64,000 nt of DNA from Yinghuangia seranimata (GCF_029953285.1 NZ_JASAOI010000023.1:186001-250000); one strand, 5' to 3'; shown: positions 18,873 to 27,786, counted from the stretch's first letter. Notes: generated from the letters alone by a model not told the origin. Program-made: numbers and translations.

Positions 18873-19130
18873 ATGAACACCACGAAGCGCGCCCTGGCCG
18901 TCCTGCTCCTCACCGCGGCGGCACTCGGACTGTCCGGCACTCCCAACGCGACGGCGTCGAACATCCTCTGCGGCATCGGGCTCGCCGGCAACGGCAACTG
19001 CAACGACGACACCTCGATCAACAACTCGATCATCGCCGGAGGCAGCCAGCAGAACGTCGGACAAGCCGTGAACAACGCCCAGTCGCAGGTCAACGGCAAC
19101 GTCATCAACGACTTCAGCGCCACGGGCTGA
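18873..19130 (+). CDS. small secreted Asn/Gly-rich protein
   Basis: 85 residues. A signal peptide is evident (MNTTKRALAVLLLTAAALGLSG, likely cleavage after PNATA at residue 28). The mature part of about 57 residues has two cysteines (ILCG, GNCN) and is rich in Asn, Gly, Ser and Gln, with hydrophobic alternation (INNSIIAGGSQQNVGQAVNN). This composition recalls chaplins and other surface-active streptomycete peptides, but the chaplin motifs are not present. It may self-assemble on the hyphal surface; this is inference. Confidence 0.6.
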   Translation: MNTTKRALAVLLLTAAALGLSGTPNATASNILCGIGLAGNGNCNDDTSINNSIIAGGSQQNVGQAVNNAQSQVNGNVINDFSATG

Positions 19131-19502
19131 ACACCCGGCCCTGAAAGGTCCCGAAACAAGGCGGTCCCCCGCTGTACTTCCGGTCTCCGCGCACCCTGCT
19201 CGGTGGCTGTCAGCGGAGATCCAGCTGCCCGCTTGGTTCCGTTCGCAGGGCCCGTGGCCGTAACGGCCCTGCGAACGACAGCGTGACGGCGTCACAGCTG
19301 AACGGACGTCTCTGACGGGCTCGGGGGGCGGGTTCCAGGACGAGCTGTGACCGGCGGTGACGTGCGCGCGCCGCTGGTGGCGTCGGTCCAGCGCGATGAC
19401 ACCGGGTCTGCGTCGGCGGGCGGTGCCGGGCGGACGCCGGTACGGCCGCGCGCGGTTCATGCGTGGGTGCGGCGCTGTGCCGCGGGCTCGGCCCGGTTGG
19501 TG
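19131..19502. other. 372-bp intergenic stretch with hairpin
   Basis: No gene is supported between the small secreted gene and the 3' end of the FKBP-kinase gene. It contains the strong hairpin at 19241-19276 and a small dyad GTGAC-GGC-GTCAC (19283-19295). Confidence 0.5.
19241..19276. terminator. 12-bp perfect stem between convergent genes
   Basis: GTTCGCAGGGCC (19241-19252) pairs with GGCCCTGCGAAC (19265-19276) around a 12-nt loop. It can serve both the secreted-protein gene on the plus strand and the kinase gene on the minus strand. Confidence 0.7.
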
Positions 19503-21230
19503 TCAGGCGGCGGCCTTGATGTCGACGACGAACGCGATGGTCTCGCCCGGCTTGATGCCGGAGCCGTCGGCCGGGGTGTCGCCGTACGCCTTGTCGGGCG
19601 GGAGCACCAGCAGCACGCGGCTGCCGACCTTCTGGCCGAGGAGGCCCTCGTCGAAGCCGGCGATGACCTGTTTGTCGCCGATGCGGAACGCGAAGGTCTG
19701 GCCGCGCGTCCACGACGAGTCGAACACACTGTGGTCCGCGTAGTGGAAGCCGACGTAGTGCGCGACGACCGTCTGGCCGGTCGTGACAGCCGGGCCCGTG
19801 CCGGGTTCCAGGACCCGGACGGTGAAGCGGTCGGCGGGGCCGAGGTCGAGTGTGCTGACGTCCGGGGCCTGCCGCGCGCCGTCCTGCGCCGTGGCCGCGC
19901 CGGCGTCGCCGGTCCCCGGCGTGGTGGCGCTGCCCGACGGCGTCGTGCCCGGCGCGCCCGAACGGGACGGCGTGGTCGCCGCCTTGGGCGCCGCCGACGC
20001 GGACCCGGCGTTGCCGCGGTCGGCCGCACCGCCGCCCGTGCCGTCGTCGCGGGTGGTGAGGACGACGAGGACCACCATCGCCGTCACCAGCAGCGCCGCG
20101 ATCGCCGCCACGACCAGGGCCACCGCCACGCGACGCCCCCGCCCCAGCCCCGGCACGGGCGGCGTCCCGGACCCGGGCGGCGGCGGGATCGGCGGCAGGT
20201 TCCCCTGGTGCGGCGTGCCGCTGACGGTCGCCGCCGCATGCACCACCCCGCCCGCACCGGCCGCCGTCGTGGCGGTCGCGCCGGGGTGCGCGGGAGCGCC
20301 GGGCGGAACGGTCCGGCCGCCGGCCGGTCCGCTGCCCGGTCCCTGTGGCGGGTGCCATGCGCGGCCGCGCGCGGCGATCGTCTGCGCGACGTCCGCGGGC
20401 AGCCATGTCCCCGGCCCCGCCACCGCATCGGGGGTGACCGTGAGCGCGGCCAGGAGCTCGTCCGGCGTGGGGCGTTCCTGCGGGGTCTTGGCCAGGCACG
20501 CCGCGACGACGGGGAGCAGCGCCTCCGGCACGCCGCCCAGGTCGGGGCTGTTGTGGACGACCCGGTACAGCAGCGCGGGCGTGGGGCCGGTCCCGAACGG
20601 GCCCTCGCCGCGCGCGGCGAACGCCAGGACCGCGCCGAGCGAGAACACGTCCGACGCGGGCCCGACGGGCAGGCCGTCGATCTGCTCGGGCGACATGAAC
20701 CCGGGCGAGCCCACCGTGCTGCCGGTGCGCGTGAGCACGCTGGCCTCCGACGCCAGCGAGATCCCGAAGTCGATGACCTTGGGGCCGTCCGCGGAGAGCA
20801 TCACGTTGGACGGCTTCAGGTCCCGGTGGACCACCCCGGCCCGGTGGATCGCGGCCAGTGCTTCCGCGAGCCCGGCGCCGAGCGCCCGCAACGCATCGGC
20901 GGGCCAGGGCCCGTGGGCGGCGACGGCGTCGGACAGCGCCATGCCGTCGACGTACACGGTGGCGAGCCACGGCTGCGCCGCGTCGGGTTCCGCGTCGACC
21001 ACGGCAGCGGTGAACGCCCCGCCCACAGCGCGCGCCGCGGCGACCTCCCGGCCGAACCGGCGCCGGAAGTCGGGATCGTCGGCAAGCTCGGGCCGAACGA
21101 CCTTGATGGCGACGGCCCGCCCACCGGGCGACCGCCCCAGGTACACGCGCCCCATCCCGCCCTGCCCGAGCCGTCGCTCGATCCGGTAAGGCCCGACCTG
21201 CGCCGGTTCGTCAGCCCCCAACGCGCCCAT
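19503..21230 (-). CDS. receptor Ser/Thr protein kinase with extracytoplasmic FKBP-type prolyl isomerase domain
   Basis: 575 residues from MGALGADEP; a longer start at 21293 adds only Gly-rich residues. The kinase domain (about 15-260) is complete: GQGGMG loop (22-27), catalytic Lys 43, HRDLKPSN (135-142), DFG (154-156) and SPEQ. A Pro-rich stretch leads to one membrane helix (about 368-391), then a Ser/Thr-rich stalk and an FKBP domain (about 468-573) with VVAHYVGFHYADHSVFDSS, VIAGFDEGLLGQKVGSR and KAYGD. Actinobacterial receptor kinases usually carry PASTA, beta-propeller or SBP-like sensors there, so an FKBP ectodomain is unusual. It may fold exported proteins or sense proline-rich ligands. 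Confidence 0.88.
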   Translation of the reverse strand: MGALGADEPAQVGPYRIERRLGQGGMGRVYLGRSPGGRAVAIKVVRPELADDPDFRRRFGREVAAARAVGGAFTAAVVDAEPDAAQPWLATVYVDGMALSDAVAAHGPWPADALRALGAGLAEALAAIHRAGVVHRDLKPSNVMLSADGPKVIDFGISLASEASVLTRTGSTVGSPGFMSPEQIDGLPVGPASDVFSLGAVLAFAARGEGPFGTGPTPALLYRVVHNSPDLGGVPEALLPVVAACLAKTPQERPTPDELLAALTVTPDAVAGPGTWLPADVAQTIAARGRAWHPPQGPGSGPAGGRTVPPGAPAHPGATATTAAGAGGVVHAAATVSGTPHQGNLPPIPPPPGSGTPPVPGLGRGRRVAVALVVAAIAALLVTAMVVLVVLTTRDDGTGGGAADRGNAGSASAAPKAATTPSRSGAPGTTPSGSATTPGTGDAGAATAQDGARQAPDVSTLDLGPADRFTVRVLEPGTGPAVTTGQTVVAHYVGFHYADHSVFDSSWTRGQTFAFRIGDKQVIAGFDEGLLGQKVGSRVLLVLPPDKAYGDTPADGSGIKPGETIAFVVDIKAAA

Positions 21231-21393
21231 CCCGCCCCCACCCACGCCGCAGCACCCCACCCCAGAACCCGCGAGGCCCCCACTCCCCGGCAACCCCCGC
21301 GCGCCCCGAGCCTAGTGCCGCCCACCCGACACCCGAACCCCACCTGACGTGTACCGTGCCGCGCGGCTCAGTCTCACGTGCGAAAGGTCTCCG

Positions 21394-21900
21394 GTGGGCA
21401 TCAGCTACTCCTGGCGTCATGTCCCCGGCGACTGGCTCGACTCGAAGTCGCCCCGGGAACTACGGGACGTGCTCCGCATGCGCGAAGCGGACGCTGCCGT
21501 GCCACCGGCCATCAGCGTGCAGAACAGCTGCTCGCTGATGCACTACACACTCACCACGGCCGCGCCCGACAATCCCGCGGCCGAGCTTCCCCTCTTCGGC
21601 GGCACGCTGCTGCGCGAAGGCGAAGAGCACCCCGAGTACGGCTTCGTCGGAGTCGAACTGTTCGCCCTCGTCCCCGACGACGTCCGCACCGCAGCCGACT
21701 TCCTCGGCCGGGCACCGCTGGAGCGATGGGTCCTCGACCGCCGCCCCCTGCTCCGCGAGCGTGCCCAGGAGCTCCTGTTCTCCACCGAGTTCAACGAGGA
21801 CTGGGCCGAGTACCTGGCGGAGAGCCTCCTCGAACTGCGTGCCTACTTCCAGGAAGCTGCACGGGACGGCCACGCGGTGATCTCGTACCAAGACGCCTGA
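21394..21900 (+). CDS. hypothetical protein, possibly DUF1877/YfbM-like
   Basis: 168 residues from GTG 21394, which follows GAAAGG. The middle, LMHYTLTTAAP then LFGGTLLREGEEHPEYGFVGVELFALVPDDVRTAADFL, follows the order seen in DUF1877 (YfbM-like) proteins: a W/H..L-h-LLT helix, a glycine turn, then a 'tpeeV' helix. The C-terminus is acidic, with FNEDWAEYLAESLLELRAYFQEAA. The likeness is weak. It diverges from the kinase-FKBP gene; the start codons are 163 bp apart. Confidence 0.55.
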   Translation: MGISYSWRHVPGDWLDSKSPRELRDVLRMREADAAVPPAISVQNSCSLMHYTLTTAAPDNPAAELPLFGGTLLREGEEHPEYGFVGVELFALVPDDVRTAADFLGRAPLERWVLDRRPLLRERAQELLFSTEFNEDWAEYLAESLLELRAYFQEAARDGHAVISYQDA

Positions 21901-22017
21901 ACCGACCTTTCGCCTCCGGTCGACAATCGACTCCCGTTCACAGGTTCTGGTGCGGGTTTTGTGGACCTGCGACCGAGCGTGGTGCTCTGGGGATGTCGGC
22001 GGCGTTCTGCGGCGCAC

Positions 22018-22434
22018 CTACGGGCTCACGGTGTCGTCTTCCACCGCGTCGGTAATCCGGCGGATGCGCGCTTGTTCCGCGGCTTCCTCGGCCGCGTCGT
22101 AGTGGCGTATCTCGTTCCACCAGCGGTCCTGGTCATAGCCGTCGCAGTGGTTGAAGTCCTTGGCGGTGCCTCGTAGCCGCTGCCACTCGGTCACGATCAT
22201 CCGCTGCTGCCATGCCTCGGGCTGCTCGACCTGGACCAGGGCGTCCAGGAATGCGGCCGAGTTGGAGACCAGCGAAATGAGGGCCCGCATCGCGAACGCG
22301 GTCTCACCGGTCTCGCCCACCTGGTCCGACACGCGTTCCAGCTGCCGGTAGAGGAACGTGTCGAGCGCGCGGACGTCTTCGCGGGTGACGTCTCGCGCAT
22401 AGGTGAGGGTCCGTTCTGGCGACGGGTTCGGCAT
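22018..22434 (-). CDS. hypothetical protein, mostly helical
   Basis: 138 residues from MPNPSPERTLTYARDVTRED. The sequence is charged and predicted helical (DTFLYRQLERVSDQVGETGETAFAMRALISLVSNSAAFLDALVQ), then WQRLRGTAKDFNHCDGYDQDRWWNEIRHYDAAEEAAEQARIRR. It is soluble and Trp-rich. No family is recognised. It diverges from the DUF6461-like gene at 22704, and an upstream start at 22545 is also open but has poor coding character. Confidence 0.5.
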   Translation of the reverse strand: MPNPSPERTLTYARDVTREDVRALDTFLYRQLERVSDQVGETGETAFAMRALISLVSNSAAFLDALVQVEQPEAWQQRMIVTEWQRLRGTAKDFNHCDGYDQDRWWNEIRHYDAAEEAAEQARIRRITDAVEDDTVSP

Positions 22435-22703
22435 GCGCGCAGGGGTCCTTCGACTCTCTCGGGGGCATGGGTCACGGCGCCGGGTGGCCGGCCCGACGGT
22501 AGCGCAGCAGCGGTCGACGTGGCCTTCGACGACGGCTGACTTCACGGAAAGGCGAGTCCGGCGGTGACGGCGGCCCGGTCGCGGGCTACGAGGGTCTGCC
22601 CGATGGAAGGGTCGACGCCGACCGGGTGCGTCGGGCGGTCGGCGCGGCGGGGGTCACTCGGGTTGATCGGGCGTTGTCGCTCCGGGGCGCCATACTCCGT
22701 GGC

Positions 22704-23306
22704 ATGCCGACGGTTCCCGACCCCGATGTGTATGCCTGGTTCGAGGCGGACGGCCGCCGTCCGCACTACTACACGCTGTTGTTCACGCACCGCCTCGCAC
22801 CTGCCGAGGTCCTACGACGCCTGGCCGCTCCCAAGCCCGTGACCGGACCCGGGCCGGGGGCGCTTCCGCCGGATGAAGCGGACCCAGTCGACGTCCACGA
22901 CCTGGGAGAGTGGACGCTGGCCGTGGAGGGGCACGGATTCGAGGCCTACGTCGCCACTGCGGTCAAGCGGCTGTCGGTCGGGACCGAGGTCGTGATGCTC
23001 ACCTACAACGTGATGGCCCATTGCCGCTTTCGGCACGTCGTCGACGGCGAGGTGTGGACGGACTTCGATGCCGTCGACCCCAGCGACCGCTGCGGGCTCC
23101 ACCCCGACCGTCTCGTCGACGACATGCGCCGCGTCGGCCTTGATCCCGACCACGACTTCGACGACATGGATGACGACGAAGCGCTGCTCTGGTGCTCGCA
23201 GACGATGGCCTTGGCCGAGTCGATCACCGGAATCCGTGTCGCTCCGGAGATCTTCGACGCGGTTCCCGCGCTGTCCGCGACCATGCGCTTCGCGGTCGGC
23301 GAATAG
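22704..23306 (+). CDS. DUF6461-like protein
   Basis: 200 residues beginning MPTVPDPDVYAWFEAD. HYYTLLFTHRLAPAEVLRRLAA is the N-terminal pattern of actinobacterial DUF6461 proteins, and GEWTLAVEGHGFEAYVATAVKRLSVGTEVVMLTYNVMAH with VDGEVWTDFDAVDPSDRCGLHPDRL is the central one. Such proteins are soluble, of unknown function, and often sit among SMI1/KNR4-type or other variable genes. No ribosome site is obvious in front of the ATG. Confidence 0.65.
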   Translation: MPTVPDPDVYAWFEADGRRPHYYTLLFTHRLAPAEVLRRLAAPKPVTGPGPGALPPDEADPVDVHDLGEWTLAVEGHGFEAYVATAVKRLSVGTEVVMLTYNVMAHCRFRHVVDGEVWTDFDAVDPSDRCGLHPDRLVDDMRRVGLDPDHDFDDMDDDEALLWCSQTMALAESITGIRVAPEIFDAVPALSATMRFAVGE

Positions 23307-23709
23307 GAGCCGCCGAGTCGATCGCTTGCGCTGTCGCGGTCAAGCCGCGTGGCGTGGCGACTTCGGCGTCGTCAGCGGCACGTCCACCCGGCATGTCGTG
23401 ACACTCGGCCGTCGCCCCGGTCCACGCACAGATCGTCGGTTTCGCGATCGATCCAGTACACCTGTCCACGGCCGATGAACACCGGTCCGCGCAGGTGGAA
23501 CCACCGGCCGACCGTTGTCACCAGCAGGAGGCGTTCAGCCGTTGTCCGTTCGCCCACGTGACTCCTTCGACCGCTCAACCCTGGCGAGCCGTCGGGCTCG
23601 GCAGGTTCGTCGAACCCACGATCCCATCTGCTTGGCCGGACATCCACGGAGTTGTGGAGTGACCTGTGCCCGTACCGGTGGCAGTGCCCGTTGGTTCGTG
23701 CCCGGTGCG
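23307..23709. other. 403-bp interval with a possible small gene
   Basis: The interval between the DUF6461-like gene and the isochorismatase-like gene holds only the 61-codon frame at 23372-23557 on the minus strand. No dyad or other gene is seen. Confidence 0.4.
23372..23557 (-). CDS. possible 61-residue small protein
   Basis: The GTG at 23557 follows AAGGAGTCAC, a convincing ribosome site. The product begins VGERTTAERLLLVTTVGRWF and continues with short beta-rich stretches (GPVFIGRGQVYWIDRET). It is basic, with one Cys near each half. No family is recognised. The ribosome site and reasonable residue mix support it, the short length counts against it. Confidence 0.4.
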   Translation of the reverse strand: MGERTTAERLLLVTTVGRWFHLRGPVFIGRGQVYWIDRETDDLCVDRGDGRVSRHAGWTCR

Positions 23710-24339
23710 TCAGGCGGTGAGGTCGTTCACCGTGCGGGCGACCAGGCCGAACAGGTCGGCGACTGTGGTCAGGGACGCCGTCTGGAGGGCGGCGGCGGGG
23801 ACGACGGTGCCGTCGGGGGACGGGAGCGGCCTCGTGGCGGTGGCTTCGGCGACGACCGTGGGGCGGTAGCCGCGGTAGAAGGCGCCCTGGGCGGTGAACT
23901 GGACGCACATGTGGGTCATGAACCCCGCGAGCACGAGGTCGGTGCCGGCGCCGAGTTCGCGCAGCGTCTTGTCGAGGTCGGTGTCGTGGAAGGCGTTCGG
24001 GACCCGCTTGACGACGACGGGTTCGCCGTCGCGCGGCGCGACCTCCGGGCTGATCTGCCCGATCTCGGCGTGGATGTCGTACGGGGTGCCCTCGCCGCCG
24101 TCGTTGACGATGTGCACGACCGGGGTGCCGGCGGCGCGCGCCGCGGCGAGCAGGCGGGCCCCGGCGGCGAGGGCCTGTTCGGCGCCGTCGAGGGCCATGA
24201 CGCCGCGGCGGTAGGTCTCCTGGAAGTCGATGAGGACCAGGGTGGTGTCGGCGAGGCGGGGGAGTGCGTTGTCGAGGCCGACGACCTCGCGCAGGGTCGC
24301 GGACGGGGCGGGGGTGGCGGGGGTGGCGGGCGTGTTCAC
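23710..24339 (-). CDS. isochorismatase-like cysteine hydrolase
   Basis: 209 residues from GTG 24339, preceded by AAGGAG. The triad of the family is visible: Asp in LADTTLVLIDFQETY (near residue 38), Lys in VVVKRVPNAFHDTDL (near 112) and Cys in LVLAGFMTHMCVQFTAQGA (near 146). The enzyme should hydrolyse an amide or ester of a small molecule such as a nicotinamide-like or carbamoyl compound. It lies directly downstream of the GlxA-type regulator gene, so the regulator probably controls it. Confidence 0.85.
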   Translation of the reverse strand: MNTPATPATPAPSATLREVVGLDNALPRLADTTLVLIDFQETYRRGVMALDGAEQALAAGARLLAAARAAGTPVVHIVNDGGEGTPYDIHAEIGQISPEVAPRDGEPVVVKRVPNAFHDTDLDKTLRELGAGTDLVLAGFMTHMCVQFTAQGAFYRGYRPTVVAEATATRPLPSPDGTVVPAAALQTASLTTVADLFGLVARTVNDLTA

Positions 24340-24494
24340 GGCGGTGTTCTCCTTCGGGCCGGCCCGGGGTGCGGGCAGGGGGGATCGCGGGCGCGGCGGG
24401 GTGCCGCGTCCGGGGACTCGGGGTTGCGGGGGGCCGGGGGTGCGGGGGTGCGGGGGTGCCGGGGTGCCGGGGTGCGGCCCCGGGCCGCCGTCGT

Positions 24495-25508
24495 TCAGGC
24501 GGTGGTGCGGAACCTGCGCCGGTACGCGGCCGGGGTGGTGCCGATCTGCTTGCGCAGCGCGCGGTGCAGGGTCTCGACGGAGCCGAGGCCGCACGCGGCG
24601 GCGACCCGGTCGAGCGGCTGGTCGGTGCCCTCCAGCAGGCGCCGCGCCGCCTCGACGCGGGCGGCCTCGACGTAGGCGGCGGGCGTGGTGCCGGTCTCCT
24701 GGCGGAACACGCGGGCGAAGTGCCGTTCGCTGAGCCGCATGCGTTCGGCCAGCGCGGTGGCGGACAGGTCGGCGTCCGGGTGGTCGGCGATGAACGCGCG
24801 CAGCTCGTCGATGTCGCGGCGACCGGCGGCGGGGCGGCTGAGCGGGACGGAGAACTGGCTCTGCCCGCCCTGCCGTTTCAGGTACATGACGAGCTGGCGG
24901 GCGACGGCGAGGGCGGTGTCCTCGCCGAGGTCGTCGGCGACGAGGGCGAGCGCGAGGTCCATGCACGCGCTGATGCCGGCGCCCGTCCACACGTTGCCGC
25001 TGCGCACGAAGATCGGGTCCGGGTCGACCGTGACCTGGGGGTGGTCGGCGGCGAGTTGCGCCGCGGTCGACCAGTGCGTGGTGGCGGTGCGTCCGTCGAG
25101 GAGGCCCGCGGCGGCCAGCAGGTGCGCGCCGACGCACACCGACGCGACACGCCGCGCGAGCGGGGCGGCGGTCTTGATCCAGGCGACGACGTCGTGGTCG
25201 ATGCGGGCGACAGGCCCGTCCGGGTGCAGGTCGACCGCGCCGGGCACGAGGAGCGTGTCGAGGACGCCGTCGACCTCGTCGAACGCGAGGTCCACGACGA
25301 GCCGGACCCCGGCGGACGTCGCCACGACGCCCGGCACGGGCCCGGCGAGTTCGACCTGGTAGCCCGCCGCGCCGCCGGTCTCCCGGTTCGCGAGCGCGAA
25401 CACCTCGGCGGGACCGGTGACGTCGAGGAGGTCGACGTCGGGGAAGACCGCGATCACGATCCGGCGGGCGGTGCCGCCGGCAGTGCTGCGGTGGTGCGTG
25501 CTGGGCAT
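24495..25508 (-). CDS. GlxA-family AraC regulator with DJ-1/PfpI domain
   Basis: 337 residues from MPSTHHRSTAGG. The N-terminal DJ-1/PfpI-like domain (about 16-190) contains IAVFPDVDLLDVTGPAEVFALAN and ASVCVGAHLLAAAGLLDGRTATTHW, where the Cys nucleophile position is SVCVG. The C-terminal AraC domain (about 235-335) has LSATALAERMRLSERHFARVF and DRVAAACGLGSVETLHRAL. GlxA regulators respond to small metabolites, often to activate a neighbouring hydrolase. Here the isochorismatase-like gene follows. Confidence 0.9.
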   Translation of the reverse strand: MPSTHHRSTAGGTARRIVIAVFPDVDLLDVTGPAEVFALANRETGGAAGYQVELAGPVPGVVATSAGVRLVVDLAFDEVDGVLDTLLVPGAVDLHPDGPVARIDHDVVAWIKTAAPLARRVASVCVGAHLLAAAGLLDGRTATTHWSTAAQLAADHPQVTVDPDPIFVRSGNVWTGAGISACMDLALALVADDLGEDTALAVARQLVMYLKRQGGQSQFSVPLSRPAAGRRDIDELRAFIADHPDADLSATALAERMRLSERHFARVFRQETGTTPAAYVEAARVEAARRLLEGTDQPLDRVAAACGLGSVETLHRALRKQIGTTPAAYRRRFRTTA

Positions 25509-25770
25509 GCCCCTATCGTCACGGGTCGCCGCGGATGACGGCAATGACGGTGTTCTGTCACATCCGGACACGGGGGTGGCGGGCGAGGCCGTGGGACGGG
25601 ACGCCCGGGCGGCGGGTGCGCGCGCCCCCGGGACCCGCCCCCCCCCGGGACCCGCCGCCCGGGCCGGGCCGGCACCGCGAAGGCCCCGGCCGGGCCCCGC
25701 GTCCGGCACCCTCACGCCGCCCGCCCCTTCACCTCCGACGGCCCCGTCGCCGATGCCGGACGCGAGACCG

Positions 25771-26202
25771 TCAGAGCCCGTAGTACGCGGCGATCGGCCC
25801 CCGCGCGTCGTCGAACAGCGCCGGCCCGTCCTGCGGCACCTCCGGCCACGTGCCCGCCGGGTACAGCTCGACGAACTGGGCGCTGGACAGCGCGTACACG
25901 ACCCGCCCGAGGCCGGACCGGGCGATGCCGCCGGTGCACATGCCGCAGGGCTGGCAGCTCGTGTACATCGTCGTGCGCGCCGCGGTCTCGGCGTCGAGTT
26001 CGCGGGCGGCCCAGCGGGCGAGCTTGAGTTCGGGGTGGGCGGCGATGTCGTCGTCGCGGCGCACCGTGTTGTGGGCCTCGACCAGGACGGCGCCGTCCCC
26101 GTCGGCGAGGAGGGAGCCGAACGGGGCGTCCCCGAGGGTGACGGCGTGGGCGGCGAGGGCGATCGCGCGGCGCAGCAGGGTCTCGTCGGCGGGGGTGATC
26201 AC
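25771..26202 (-). CDS. CDD-family nucleoside/guanine deaminase
   Basis: 143 residues from GTG 26202. The zinc site is HPE in DIAAHPELKLARWAARE (about residue 55) with PCGMC in TSCQPCGMCTGGIARSG (about 83-87). This PCxxC plus HxE arrangement is that of cytidine/guanine deaminase-like proteins. The GTG overlaps the stop of the LLM gene by 4 nt (GTGA), so the two are translationally coupled. The substrate is a purine or pyrimidine base or related heterocycle. Confidence 0.85.
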   Translation of the reverse strand: MITPADETLLRRAIALAAHAVTLGDAPFGSLLADGDGAVLVEAHNTVRRDDDIAAHPELKLARWAARELDAETAARTTMYTSCQPCGMCTGGIARSGLGRVVYALSSAQFVELYPAGTWPEVPQDGPALFDDARGPIAAYYGL

Positions 26203-26999
26203 GGTGCTGTCCTCCGGTGGGTGGAGAGGGCGGTCAGGTCCCGCCAGGCGTCCTGGGGGCGGCGGGTCTGTTCGGGGTCCCCGTGGTAGGGGTCGAGGAC
26301 GACGGCCTCGGCGCCGAGGCGGCGCAGCTGGTCGAGGTCGTCGAGGACCTGTTCCAGGGTGCCGGTGCCGGCGGGGCGTTCGGGGCCGGTGGCGGGCCGG
26401 TCGGTGAGGCGCAGGGTGATGCGCGGGGCGAAGCCGGGGAGCGGGTGGGTGTCCAGGACGTCGCGCATGGCGGGGAGGGTGAGGCGGAGCGGGTGCCAGG
26501 CGTCGCCGTACCGGGCGGCGCGGGCGAGGGCGGCGGGGCTGTCGCCGCCGACCCAGACCGGGACGCCTTCCGCGCGTAGGGGTTCGCGGAGGACGGCGAG
26601 GTATTGGTCGGTGAGGCGGCCGCGTCCGGCGTGGGGGACGCCGAGGGCGGCGAACTCCTGGCGGGCCCAGCCGACTCCGACGCCGAGGACGAGGCGGCCG
26701 TCGCTGATCGCCTGGAGGTTGGCGGCCATGCGGGCGACGAGGAGCGGGTGGCGGTACGGGAGGACGAGGACGGTGGTGCCGAGCCGGACGCGGCGGGTCT
26801 GGGCGGCGAGCCAGGACAGGGTGGTGAAGGGTTCGTGGAAGGGCTCGGGGTAGCGGGCGGCGACGTCGGGGGTGACGGCGACGTGGTCGGAGACCATGAG
26901 CAGGTCGAAGCCGAGCCCTTCGACGACGTGCGCCCAGTCGCGGAGCACGCCGGGGTCGGTGCCGGGTCCGAAGTTCGGAACGTTGACTCCCCATTGCAT
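26199..26999 (-). CDS. LLM-class F420-dependent oxidoreductase
   Basis: 266 residues from MQWGVNVPNFGPG. The luciferase-like TIM barrel is visible from WAHVVEGLGFDLLMVSDHVAV, RRVRLGTTVLVLPYRHPLLVARMAANLQAISDGRLVLGVGVGW to VPVWVGGDSPAALARAARYGDAWHPL. The absence of an FMN-type signature and the actinobacterial setting favour F420 as cofactor. It is coupled by a 4-nt overlap to the deaminase gene and diverges from an Lrp regulator. Confidence 0.85.
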   Translation of the reverse strand: MQWGVNVPNFGPGTDPGVLRDWAHVVEGLGFDLLMVSDHVAVTPDVAARYPEPFHEPFTTLSWLAAQTRRVRLGTTVLVLPYRHPLLVARMAANLQAISDGRLVLGVGVGWARQEFAALGVPHAGRGRLTDQYLAVLREPLRAEGVPVWVGGDSPAALARAARYGDAWHPLRLTLPAMRDVLDTHPLPGFAPRITLRLTDRPATGPERPAGTGTLEQVLDDLDQLRRLGAEAVVLDPYHGDPEQTRRPQDAWRDLTALSTHRRTAP

Positions 27000-27093
27000 G
27001 ATCGGAAAGCTATCCCGGCCGGACCCCGCCGGTGAACGGACTTCTCCCGGTCCTTGGGGGTGTCGGCCGTGGTTCTCCCGATACATTGCGTGG

Positions 27094-27567
27094 ATGGCCG
27101 TGAATCTCGACGACACCGACTGGGCGATACTCGACCTGCTGCAGCGCGAGGCGCGGCTGTCGCTGAGCGAGCTGGGGCGGCGGGTGAGCCTGAGCGCGTC
27201 CGCGACGACCGAGCGGGTGCGCGGCCTGGAGGCGCAGGGCGTGATCTCCGGCTACCGGGCGGTCGTGGACCTGGAGAAGGTGGGCTACCCGGTGCTGGCG
27301 GTGGTGCGGCTCAAGTACCCGGGCAACCACCACCAGCCGCTGCGGCGGCTGCTGGCGGAGCGCCGCGAGGTCCTGGAGTGCCTGCGGACGACCGGCGACG
27401 ACTGCTACACGCTGAAGGTCGCGGCGACGTCGATGGGGCACCTGGAGGTGCTGATGGACGAGCTGGCCGGGTTCGGCAGCACGACGACGAGCGTGGTGTA
27501 CAGCCAGACGCTGCCGTACCGCGGCCCGGAGCGCCCCGATCGCCCGGAGCGGCCAGCCGCGCCGTGA
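27094..27567 (+). CDS. Lrp/AsnC-family transcriptional regulator
   Basis: 157 residues beginning MAVNLDDTDWAILDLLQREARLSLSELGRRVSLS, the usual Lrp helix-turn-helix, with SASATTERVRGLEAQGVISGY as recognition helix and wing. The RAM ligand domain (about 68-145) ends with TTTSVVYSQTLPYRG. It diverges from the deaminase-LLM operon 94 bp away and probably controls it. A 12-bp tandem repeat begins at its stop codon. Confidence 0.9.
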   Translation: MAVNLDDTDWAILDLLQREARLSLSELGRRVSLSASATTERVRGLEAQGVISGYRAVVDLEKVGYPVLAVVRLKYPGNHHQPLRRLLAERREVLECLRTTGDDCYTLKVAATSMGHLEVLMDELAGFGSTTTSVVYSQTLPYRGPERPDRPERPAAP

Positions 27568-27611
27568 CGCCCGCGGTGACGCCCGCGGTGACGTCCGCAG
27601 CGACGCCCGCG
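27564..27611. repeat. four tandem 12-bp units at the Lrp stop
   Basis: Unit GTGACGCCCGCG repeats at 27564, 27576, 27588 (two changes) and 27600 (one change), with a partial fifth. The first unit overlaps the Lrp stop codon. It does not fold into a terminator and has no CRISPR-like spacing. Confidence 0.7.
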
Positions 27612-27786
27612 GTGACGCGGCGTGACGCCGCTGCGGGGCTCGCGGCGGCGCCTGTCCGAAGTGTCCGGTCCCGGTCCCCCGTGCGACGGTAGAAGGGAGA
27701 CCGCGACCCCGATCCATGCGTGTCGTTGCCGCGCGAGGGGTTCCAGCTGACCGCCGTCCCGGGTGGTCATCGCCGGAAGGACCAGC

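Noticed and set aside
18485-19159. A minus-strand frame over the small secreted gene
   Set aside because: It is antisense to a gene with a clear signal peptide, and its composition is not protein-like.
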